Below are positions 7,408 to 13,436 of a stretch of 19,608 nt of DNA, piece by piece. Origin of the DNA: CAZBEA01 sp964519355 (GTDB taxonomy: Bacteria; Patescibacteriota; Microgenomatia; Levybacterales; GWA1-39-11); contig CAZFJW010000019.1 of NCBI GenBank assembly GCA_964519355.1, positions 1 through 19,608 on the forward strand. Reading direction: 5' to 3'. The stretch's first letter is position 1. Each line of letters starts with the position of its first letter. Under the pieces are notes generated by a model. It was not told the origin of the DNA, searched no databases, and worked only from the letters and a program-made list of their open reading frames with translations. Made by a program: the position numbers and the translations under genes.

Positions 7408-8445
7408 ATGAGGCTGCTTCTTTTTATATTTGGAATTTTATTAGGTTTGGGGATATTGGGCGGGTTATATTTTTACAATTCTCGTTCGGAGGAGATAGTC
7501 ATTTCACCATTTGGAGATAGCGAGCCAGAAAAAATAGAAGATAAAAAGCTCCAAAAATACTCATTCGAATCGCTTCGTAATAGACAATATAGTGTTTCTA
7601 GTATCCATTTAGATAGGCAGCTTTCTGAGGATGAGGATGTTATAACTCAAGTTTTTTCATATCAGTCTGATGGGAAAAAAGTCTCTGGAGTTTTAAATAT
7701 TCCTAAAAAAGCAGGAACATATCCCATTTTGGTTATGCTTCGGGGTTTTGTCGAACGGGATATATATAGTCCGGGAATCGGGACGAATAGAGGTGCAGAA
7801 TTTTTTTCACACAATGGATTTATCACGCTATCTCCTGATTTTTTGGGGTATGGCGAGTCTGATCTTGACTCATTTGATTCGATCGAGGCAAGGTTTGAAA
7901 CCTACACAACAGTTCTTAATCTTTTTGCATCTCTTGATTCATTTAATACGTCAATTAGCGCATCATATTCAGGAATTCTTGCTGACCAAGATAAAGTTGG
8001 ACTATGGGCGCATTCGAATGGAGGACATATCGCGCTTTCTACGCTTGCCATTAGCGGCAAAAAATATCCGACATCATTATGGGCACCGGTTTCCAAGCCC
8101 TTCCCCTATTCGATACTATATTTTACCGATGAATTTGACGATGAGGGTAAAGCTTTAAGAAAAGTAGTATCTGATTTTGAAAAAAATTATGACGTTTTTG
8201 ATTTTTCACCACCTCGATATTACAGTTGGATTGAGGCACCATTGCAAATACACCAAGGAACAATAGACGACGCGGTTCCAATTGCTTGGTCGGATTATTT
8301 ATATGCGAGGTTAAAAGATTTAGACAAAACTGTTGAGTATTACACATATCCTGGTGCAGATCACAATCTCTCTGGTGCAGCCTGGGGTACGGCTATGTCA
8401 AGAAGTCTTGAATTTTATAAAGATAATTTTTCTTCGGGTCAATAA
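7408..8445 (+). CDS. Membrane-anchored alpha/beta hydrolase (S9 prolyl oligopeptidase-like)
   Basis: A 345-residue protein with an N-terminal membrane helix (about 3-23) and an external alpha/beta-hydrolase domain. The fold begins with FSYQSDGKKVSGVLNIPK and a PILVMLRG strand. The nucleophile elbow is AHSNGG (Ser203), the acid is in HQGTIDDAVP (Asp287), and the base is in PGADHNL (His319), so the Ser-Asp-His triad is complete. The layout matches the S9/dienelactone-hydrolase-like branch, which includes peptidases and esterases; the substrate cannot be told. No beta-propeller domain is present. The enzyme should act outside the cytoplasmic membrane. It stands between two other anchored proteins, each with its own promoter. 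Confidence 0.9.
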   Translation: MRLLLFIFGILLGLGILGGLYFYNSRSEEIVISPFGDSEPEKIEDKKLQKYSFESLRNRQYSVSSIHLDRQLSEDEDVITQVFSYQSDGKKVSGVLNIPKKAGTYPILVMLRGFVERDIYSPGIGTNRGAEFFSHNGFITLSPDFLGYGESDLDSFDSIEARFETYTTVLNLFASLDSFNTSISASYSGILADQDKVGLWAHSNGGHIALSTLAISGKKYPTSLWAPVSKPFPYSILYFTDEFDDEGKALRKVVSDFEKNYDVFDFSPPRYYSWIEAPLQIHQGTIDDAVPIAWSDYLYARLKDLDKTVEYYTYPGADHNLSGAAWGTAMSRSLEFYKDNFSSGQ

Positions 8446-8465
8446 CGACTGTCAACTTTTTCAGC

Positions 8466-8474
8466 TGATATAAT
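8466..8474 (+). promoter_or_regulatory. Extended -10 promoter of the PQQ-type dehydrogenase
   Basis: TGATATAAT (TGnTATAAT) ends 6 nt before the ATG at 8481. It probably also drives the downstream pseudouridine synthase and mscL. Confidence 0.65.
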
Positions 8475-8480
8475 ACAGAT

Positions 8481-9668
8481 ATGAAGCGAGTTATAATCAT
8501 TTTTGCGTTGACTGCAATCCTATTAATTGTTATCGCATCAGTTGCTGCAAATTATTTAGGATTGTTCAAAAAAGATTTGGTTCCAGGTGAAAAAAGAACT
8601 GTTCAAGAGGCTCAAGTGGAAGGGGATATAGAGCCTGTCGAAATGAGAATCGACAAGGTTGCAACGAATCTGTTCGTTCCTTGGAGTATTGTTTTTCTTT
8701 CTGACTCCCATATTCTGTTTACAGAGAGAAATGGTTCTATTCGTGAAATTAAAGATGATAATTTGAACAGTAATCCCCTGTATATTTTTAAGGAAGTATC
8801 AACACAGTCAGAAGAGGGGCTCATGGGAATGGTCCTTGATCCTGAGTTTGATTCCAATGGGAAAATATATGTGTGCCTAGCATACTCCAAAGAAAAAAGT
8901 TTGTTTGATAAGGTTGTACAAGTGAAATATGAAGAAGGTGTTTTGACGGAAGAAAAAGTTCTCATAGACAAAATTCCGGCTGCTCAATTCCATGCGGGAT
9001 GCAGGATTAAGTTCGGTCCAGATAAAATGCTCTATATTACAACAGGTGATGCAACTGACAAGGGAATTGCACAGGATAAAGCATCTTTAGGAGGTAAAAT
9101 TTTAAGAATAAATTCTGATGGATCAATTCCAGCTGATAATCCGATTAATAACTCGCCAATTTATAGCCTTGGCCATCGTAACCCTCAGGGGATTGACTGG
9201 GATCCAATAAGCGGCAATCTTTTTTCAACCGAGCATGGCCCTTCGGTCTTTGACGGGCCCGCTGGTGGTGACGAGATAAATCTTATTCAAAAGGGAGAAA
9301 ATTATGGCTGGCCGATTGTTTCGCATGAGAATTCAAAAGATGGACTTGTTTCACCGCTCGTTGTATTTACTCCTGCTATTGCTCCGGCTTCTGGGATGTT
9401 CTATAAAGGAGACATGTTCCCGCAATTCAGAAATCACTTTCTTGTCGGTCTTTTAAAAGGTGAGGGAATACTGGATGTGACTTTGGACTCTAATAGGAAG
9501 CAAATTGCTTCATATGAAAAAATACCTGAGATTACTTTTGGAAGAATTCGGGAGGTTGCACAGTCTCCAAATGGTGCAATTTATTTTACAACCAGTAATA
9601 AAGATGGGCGAGGAAAAGTAAATGCGGGTGATGATATGATTTATAAAATAGTACCTAAAAATGAATGA
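8481..9668 (+). CDS. PQQ-dependent sugar dehydrogenase (soluble GDH/YliI-like)
   Basis: A 395-residue beta-propeller protein with an N-terminal signal anchor (about 3-25). Family blocks appear in order: VPWSIVFL and TERNGSIREI near 66-90, EEGLMGMVLDPEF, FHAGCRIKFGPDKMLYITTGD (in which His171 matches the catalytic base of soluble PQQ glucose dehydrogenase), GHRNPQG (231-237), EHGP (251-254), GENYGWP, and PNGAIYFTT. Relatives oxidise aldose sugars with PQQ and calcium in the periplasm or at the cell surface. CPR cells generally lack PQQ synthesis, so the cofactor would have to come from other cells, or the protein may have another role. It overlaps the next gene by 8 bp (ATGAATGA). Confidence 0.9.
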   Translation: MKRVIIIFALTAILLIVIASVAANYLGLFKKDLVPGEKRTVQEAQVEGDIEPVEMRIDKVATNLFVPWSIVFLSDSHILFTERNGSIREIKDDNLNSNPLYIFKEVSTQSEEGLMGMVLDPEFDSNGKIYVCLAYSKEKSLFDKVVQVKYEEGVLTEEKVLIDKIPAAQFHAGCRIKFGPDKMLYITTGDATDKGIAQDKASLGGKILRINSDGSIPADNPINNSPIYSLGHRNPQGIDWDPISGNLFSTEHGPSVFDGPAGGDEINLIQKGENYGWPIVSHENSKDGLVSPLVVFTPAIAPASGMFYKGDMFPQFRNHFLVGLLKGEGILDVTLDSNRKQIASYEKIPEITFGRIREVAQSPNGAIYFTTSNKDGRGKVNAGDDMIYKIVPKNE

Positions 9669-10458
9669 AACAATAAGACTTGATGCATATCTTTCATCGC
9701 AAGGAATAGGCGCAAGGAGAAAAATACCATACATTCTTGCATCTCAGAAAATCATGTTAAATGATGTTCGCGTTATTAAACCTGGAATAAGAATTGATCC
9801 CAAAAAAGACACACTTACGATAAACGGCAAAAAGATATACCAGCCCCATTTAGAATATATTTTATTGAACAAGCCATTGGGCATTATTTCTAGTGCAAAA
9901 GATGAGTTAAGAAGGAAAACTGTTACTGATCTGGTCCGTTCAAGAAATCGCCTTTTTCCGATAGGGAGATTGGATAAGGATACAACTGGACTTATAATTC
10001 TTACTAACGATGGTGACTTTGCAAATCTCCTGACGCATCCAAGATACCATGTTCCCAAAACATATCAGCTGTATATTCAAGGATCAGTAAATTCTATGGT
10101 GTTAAAAAGATTTAGAACTGGTGTTGAACTTGAAGAAGGTAAAACAGCGCCTTGTGAGGCAACGATACTTTCATCGAATGAAAAAGTTACGATGGTTCGA
10201 GTCGTTTTATATCAGGGGTGGAAGAGGCAGATAAGACGAATGTGTGAAAAATTGGGATTGAATCTTACGAGTCTTGAAAGAGTTGCGATAGGTTCTGTCA
10301 GAGTTGGAAATGTACAGCCCGGTCAATTCAGATTACTTACTCCAAAAGAGATAGGATCTCTTACCCGTTCAGCAAAGGGTGGAGTGAAAAAAGAGGTAGA
10401 AAAGAAAATTGTTGTAAAAAAGATATCTAAAAAAAGAAAGGGGGTGGGCGATTTATGA
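9661..10458 (+). CDS. rluB: RsuA/RluB-family rRNA pseudouridine synthase
   Basis: A 265-residue enzyme that isomerises a uridine in rRNA; by similarity to RluB the target would be in helix 89 of 23S rRNA. An S4 RNA-binding domain occupies residues ~5-55 (RLDAYLSSQGIGARR). The catalytic block GRLDKDTTGL has Asp105, and KTYQLYI and VLYQGWKRQIRRM follow as in the family. The last ~30 residues are very basic (a Lys-rich tail) and probably contact RNA. It overlaps the upstream dehydrogenase by 8 bp and mscL by 4 bp (ATGA), so all three are read as one unit. The exact subfamily (RluB versus RluE/RsuA) is inferred. Confidence 0.9.
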   Translation: MNETIRLDAYLSSQGIGARRKIPYILASQKIMLNDVRVIKPGIRIDPKKDTLTINGKKIYQPHLEYILLNKPLGIISSAKDELRRKTVTDLVRSRNRLFPIGRLDKDTTGLIILTNDGDFANLLTHPRYHVPKTYQLYIQGSVNSMVLKRFRTGVELEEGKTAPCEATILSSNEKVTMVRVVLYQGWKRQIRRMCEKLGLNLTSLERVAIGSVRVGNVQPGQFRLLTPKEIGSLTRSAKGGVKKEVEKKIVVKKISKKRKGVGDL

Positions 10459-10754
10459 AAGGATTTATTGAATTTGTAAGGGAACAAGGCGTTATGGGTC
10501 TTGCAGTTGGTTTTATTCTTGGGGGTGCTGTGTCTAAAGTAGTTACATCACTCGTAAATGACATAATCAATCCTGTACTCGGGATTGCGCTTGGTGCTGT
10601 AGACTTGAGTGACGCTGGTCTTAAAATTGGCAGTGCAACAATCATGTGGGGAGCATTCTTGAGTTCAACAATCGACTTTGTCGTTGTTGCTATGGTCGTA
10701 TATTTTGGGGTAAAGGCCCTAAAATTGGATCGACTAGACAAGAAAAAGAAATAA
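10455..10754 (+). CDS. mscL: Large-conductance mechanosensitive channel
   Basis: A 99-residue, two-helix channel protein that opens under membrane tension to release solutes during hypo-osmotic shock. The first helix has LAVGFILGGAVSKVVTSLVNDI, the MscL pore-lining signature with small Gly/Ala positions, followed by INPVLG. A short loop leads to the second helix (about 70-88) and a Lys/Asp-rich cytoplasmic end. It is shorter than the ~136-residue E. coli protein, mainly in the loop and C-terminal bundle. The ATG overlaps the rluB-like stop (ATGA), and a G-rich run (10440-10448) upstream could act as an unusually spaced ribosome site. Confidence 0.93.
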   Translation: MKGFIEFVREQGVMGLAVGFILGGAVSKVVTSLVNDIINPVLGIALGAVDLSDAGLKIGSATIMWGAFLSSTIDFVVVAMVVYFGVKALKLDRLDKKKK

Positions 10755-10756
10755 AT

Positions 10757-10777
10757 ATTGTCAATTATATTTACAAT
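10757..10777 (+). repeat. Operator-like repeat, copy 1
   Basis: The 20-bp element ATTGTCAATTATATTTACAA (10757-10776) has partly symmetric ends: with the next base T, ATTGTCAA is mirrored by TTTACAAT (7 of 8 match as an inverted repeat). An almost identical copy lies exactly 50 bp downstream. The layout suggests a dimeric helix-turn-helix regulator site. Confidence 0.65.
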
Positions 10778-10806
10778 TATACTTACAAAAAAGTTAAAAA
10801 CATCAC

Positions 10807-10826
10807 ATTGTCAATTAAATTTACAA
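10807..10826 (+). repeat. Operator-like repeat, copy 2
   Basis: ATTGTCAATTAAATTTACAA differs from copy 1 at one base of 20. A third, inverted partial copy (GTTGACAATTAAT, 10831-10843) contains the -35 box of fic. Between copies 1 and 2 there is an extra half-site, CTTACAA (10782-10788). Confidence 0.65.
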
Positions 10827-10831
10827 ATATG

Positions 10832-10860
10832 TTGACAATTAATGTTAGTTTTTGTATAAT
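10832..10860 (+). promoter_or_regulatory. Consensus promoter of fic
   Basis: TTGACA (10832-10837), a 17-bp spacer, and TATAAT (10855-10860) make a perfect housekeeping promoter, the best in the window. The -10 box ends 19 nt before the ATG at 10880, so the mRNA has a short leader of roughly 12 nt. That leader contains the 14-bp inverted repeat TAGAAAACTTTCTA (10867-10880), with 6-bp arms, ending on the A of the start codon. The -35 box is inside the inverted operator-like half-site, so a bound repressor would block it. Confidence 0.75.
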
Positions 10861-10879
10861 CTAACCTAGAAAACTTTCT

Positions 10880-11950
10880 ATGTATCAGCCAAATTTTAGC
10901 TTTACAGTTAAAATGGTGAATGAGATATCTCAGATTGAACGTCTATACGGACAGCTTCAAACTGAAAAACTTATTCCGTCACTTGCTCTTAAACTCGCAC
11001 AGGAAAATCAGATTCTGGCAACGCATTACTCAACGAGCATTGAAGGCAATCCGCTCTCTCCGCGTGATGTTACAAACATTATTCTTGATGACAAAATTCC
11101 AACGACTAAGTCAGAGACTGAGGTTGTAAATTACTTTAAAGTTCTCAATCAGGTCTTTAGTTTTGCACGGGATAAAAAACAGATTACACCTCAGTCAGTA
11201 CTTGATCTCCACCATATGCTAATGCGCGGTATAGAAAAAAAGGATTTGGGAAAATTCCGTGACAGCGGGGTTTTTATTGGGCACAGAGAAAAAACAGGAG
11301 AATACGTCGTAAAGCATAATCCTCCATATCACACGGAAAAAGACATATCAGATGCAATAGTTGAGCTTTTTACGTGGGCTGAGGAAGATAAAAATCTTCA
11401 CCCTCTTATTCGGGCAGGTATTATTCACCATCAATTTGCATATATTCATCCATTTTTTGACGGAAATGGTCGAATGGCAAGAATTATTACTGCATATTTC
11501 CTGCTTTTACATAAATATGAAGTTGTGAAGTATTTTATTCTTGATGACTATTATGATATTGACCGTACCGAGTATTCAGACATGCTTCATAGCGCAGACA
11601 AGCCTGGAAAAGGGGAAAGCAAGGCTGATAAAACATCTTGGCTGGAGTACTTTCTTGAGGGAATTGTAAATTCACTGACTGCAGCATTTGGAAAAATTGA
11701 GGAACTCAAGCGCGGTAATCTTGATGATCTTGAGGGTGAAAAAAGAGTTCTTGTCTCAAAAAGAGAAGAGGATGTGCTGCAAATTGTTGTTGATAGAAAG
11801 GCAATTAAATCATCTGATATTGTTGAGAGATTGTCAGTTTCTCGTCAGCAGGCACATCAGCTGATATCTTCTTTGGTTCGAAAGAAATTACTAACAAAAT
11901 ACGGTAAGACCAAACAAAGTTATTACAAATTAACAAATGTTAAAAAATAA
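10880..11950 (+). CDS. Fic-domain AMP-transferase with C-terminal winged helix
   Basis: A 356-residue protein of the Fic/DOC family, which usually transfers AMP from ATP to a Ser, Thr or Tyr of a target protein. The catalytic motif HPFFDGNGRMAR is intact at 190-201 (His190 base, Asp194 metal ligand). An inhibitory-helix motif [S/T]xxxE[G/N] is present N-terminally as STSIEGN (51-57; Glu55), so it is a self-inhibited class II-type Fic protein. Residues ~285-356 form a winged helix (REEDVLQIVVD, SSDIVERLSVSRQQAHQLISSLVRKK, YYKLT), probably for DNA binding. This, with the repeats in front of the gene, suggests autoregulation. The downstream gene overlaps by 14 bp. No separate antitoxin gene is seen. 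The cellular target is unknown. Confidence 0.93.
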   Translation: MYQPNFSFTVKMVNEISQIERLYGQLQTEKLIPSLALKLAQENQILATHYSTSIEGNPLSPRDVTNIILDDKIPTTKSETEVVNYFKVLNQVFSFARDKKQITPQSVLDLHHMLMRGIEKKDLGKFRDSGVFIGHREKTGEYVVKHNPPYHTEKDISDAIVELFTWAEEDKNLHPLIRAGIIHHQFAYIHPFFDGNGRMARIITAYFLLLHKYEVVKYFILDDYYDIDRTEYSDMLHSADKPGKGESKADKTSWLEYFLEGIVNSLTAAFGKIEELKRGNLDDLEGEKRVLVSKREEDVLQIVVDRKAIKSSDIVERLSVSRQQAHQLISSLVRKKLLTKYGKTKQSYYKLTNVKK

Positions 11951-12455
11951 ATTGTTTAAAATCGCAGGCAGAAATGAAAGATTCAAGTTAATACTAGTCA
12001 TAGTATCTTTTGCGTCTTTTTTATTGGGAATGGCGGTGCTGTTGACTATGCAAATAGTGCCAAAAATGCTTCTGGAGCAAAGACTCATGGAGTGTCCAGG
12101 ACACAGACAGGGAAATATTCATTATCATGCAACGGTTCTTATTTATTACCTTGGAGAACAAATGACGATACCGCCCGGAATTGGTCTTGAGGGGGATTGT
12201 ATTCATCCTGTTCACACTCACGATACTACCAATCTTGTGCATATTGACTATCCTAAAAAATACCCTTTTAAACTTGGCGACTTTTTTAACAGATGGGGAT
12301 ATATATTTAACAAAAAACAATTTGCAAATATCCGCACATTTGATGGCTATACGATTCATATGGAAGTGAACGGAAAAGAAAATAAAGAATACGAGAGATA
12401 TATATTAAAAGATAAAGACAGAATCAGAATTTACATTGAGAAAGATAACAAGTAA
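11937..12455 (+). CDS. Membrane-anchored His-rich protein with HTHD motif, putative metal binder
   Basis: A 172-residue protein with one N-terminal membrane helix (about 17-40) and an external domain. The conserved-looking part is IHYHATVLIYYLGEQ (His62, His64), then a CIHPVHTHD motif (Cys88, His90, His93, His95) and VHIDYP (His102), followed by KLGDFFNRWG. The close-packed His and Cys ligands suggest copper or another transition metal. I recall similar HxH...CxHxxHTHD proteins in archaea and CPR bacteria with no assigned function. It begins inside the end of fic (14-bp overlap), so it is in the fic operon. It ends one base before the convergent DUF1653 gene. The metal role is inferred. Confidence 0.75.
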   Translation: MLKNKLFKIAGRNERFKLILVIVSFASFLLGMAVLLTMQIVPKMLLEQRLMECPGHRQGNIHYHATVLIYYLGEQMTIPPGIGLEGDCIHPVHTHDTTNLVHIDYPKKYPFKLGDFFNRWGYIFNKKQFANIRTFDGYTIHMEVNGKENKEYERYILKDKDRIRIYIEKDNK

Positions 12456-12713
12456 TTAGCTTTTCTTTTGTTTCTTTTTAGGTTTGGGGCCAAGATATGT
12501 AAAGCGGGGAAATGTTTTACCGTCTCGCGTGACTTGTTCCTCAAACATATAAAATGGTCTTACCCAGACTGCATTTTTTCCAAAATCAGCGCTTTCATAT
12601 AGCGCTTTATATATAACCATTTCTTCGACAGTTTCACTATGACGGGCTACTCCTAGTACTTCGTATAAATTTCCCTTGAAATGGCGCCAGAGGCCTTTTT
12701 TGATTGTACTCAT
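12456..12713 (-). CDS. DUF1653 family protein
   Basis: An 85-residue soluble protein. GLWRHFKGNLYEVLGVARHSETVEEMV (in part), then LWVRP-like AVWVRPFYMFEEQV and PRFTYLG match DUF1653 throughout. The family is small and widespread and its function is unknown. A basic tail (KPKKKQKKS) ends the protein. The ATG is 6 bp after the stop of the Rpf-like gene, with no clear ribosome site, so it is probably translated from the same mRNA. Confidence 0.88.
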   Translation of the reverse strand: MSTIKKGLWRHFKGNLYEVLGVARHSETVEEMVIYKALYESADFGKNAVWVRPFYMFEEQVTRDGKTFPRFTYLGPKPKKKQKKS

Positions 12714-12719
12714 AAGTTT

Positions 12720-13343
12720 CTAGTTAAGTCCTAATTTCTTAGCACATGCTCCCCAGGCTCCCCAGCCTCTCATTTGCTGTAAAAGTTTGCCTCGAGAAAT
12801 TTGTTCCTCGCGGGATGCGTCAGATGGCGTGCCTGATCCGCCTACCGAGTTCCAAGCACCCTGAGAAAATTGAAGTCCTCCAAAATATCCATTACCAGTA
12901 TTTATCTGCCAGTTTCCGCCTGATTCACATGCAGCAAGGCTATCCCAGACTGTATCATTTGCTGGATCTATTGGCGCTGGTGTTGGCGGTTCTGGTGTAG
13001 GTGCTGCTGTTTCTGTTGGGATTGGAGCGTCTGTTGGAGCAATTGTTGGTGTTGGAATTTGAGTAGGCTCTGGAGTTGCTGTCGGAATAGGACTTGGTGT
13101 TGGAGTGGGAAGCGGGTCAACAGTTTCAAATTCGATTTCAGGAAGAAGAGAGGGGTTAAAACTAAGACCTTCAATTTCAGAAGGAGCTTGAGTTATATCG
13201 TGAACAAGCGCTTGGTCTGAGAATGCAGGTTCTGTACTTTCCACGAGAAGCAGCGCAATGGTAATTCCGATAATAAGAATAAATCCGATTCGGTTGCCAA
13301 AAGTAAGCAAAAGCTTTTGAAATAGATGTGAAGTGTTTCCCAT
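12720..13343 (-). CDS. Membrane-anchored Rpf-like transglycosylase
   Basis: A 207-residue protein from the ATG at 13343. It has an N-terminal membrane helix (about 18-34), a spacer, and a long Pro/Thr-rich linker (about 78-127, PTP and PT repeats) that could span a cell wall. The C-terminal domain (about 131-207) is a resuscitation-promoting-factor/transglycosylase-like fold: WDSLAACESGGNW carries the catalytic Glu140, NTGNGYFGGLQFSQGAW follows, and the end is WGAWGACAKKLGL. Cys139 and Cys200 match the disulfide of Rpf proteins. Rpf enzymes cleave peptidoglycan and are best known from Actinobacteria. The frame is open to a TTG at 13382, but that region encodes the promoter. DUF1653 follows in the same operon. 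Confidence 0.93.
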   Translation of the reverse strand: MGNTSHLFQKLLLTFGNRIGFILIIGITIALLLVESTEPAFSDQALVHDITQAPSEIEGLSFNPSLLPEIEFETVDPLPTPTPSPIPTATPEPTQIPTPTIAPTDAPIPTETAAPTPEPPTPAPIDPANDTVWDSLAACESGGNWQINTGNGYFGGLQFSQGAWNSVGGSGTPSDASREEQISRGKLLQQMRGWGAWGACAKKLGLN

Positions 13344-13347
13344 CAGG

Positions 13348-13362
13348 CGGCAGAGTCTGCCG
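13348..13362 (-). promoter_or_regulatory. GC-rich palindrome at the Rpf-like gene's transcription start
   Basis: CGGCAGAGTCTGCCG is a perfect inverted repeat with 7-bp arms around one base. It begins 8 nt after the -10 box and ends 4 nt before the ATG. As DNA it is placed like a repressor operator near +1. As RNA it could form a 6-bp stem with a 3-nt loop at the very 5' end of the mRNA, just in front of the start codon. Its GC content contrasts with the AT-rich surroundings. Confidence 0.6.
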
Positions 13363-13370
13363 AACACATA

Positions 13371-13400
13371 ATTATAGATCAACTAGGGTTTTTATTGCAA
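13371..13400 (-). promoter_or_regulatory. Promoter of the Rpf-like gene
   Basis: On the minus strand TTGCAA (13395-13400) and TATAAT (13371-13376) are 18 bp apart. The -10 box is 27 nt from the ATG at 13343, the longest such distance in the window. Confidence 0.55.
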
Positions 13401-13436
13401 ATTTTGAGGCTAAAAAGCGAGAAGTTATTGAAAAAA

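Noticed and set aside
10757..10843. CRISPR array or mobile-element ends
   Set aside because: Only two full copies plus one partial inverted copy, AT-rich, tied to a promoter; no spacer array, cas gene or transposase is present.
10755..10864. Extension of a 72-aa frame into the gap before fic
   Set aside because: It overlaps mscL in another frame, and the gap is better explained by operator-like repeats and a perfect promoter.
12720..13382. TTG start at 13382 for the Rpf-like protein
   Set aside because: The added codons contain the TATAAT box and the palindrome, and the N-terminus before the ATG at 13343 does not improve the signal anchor.
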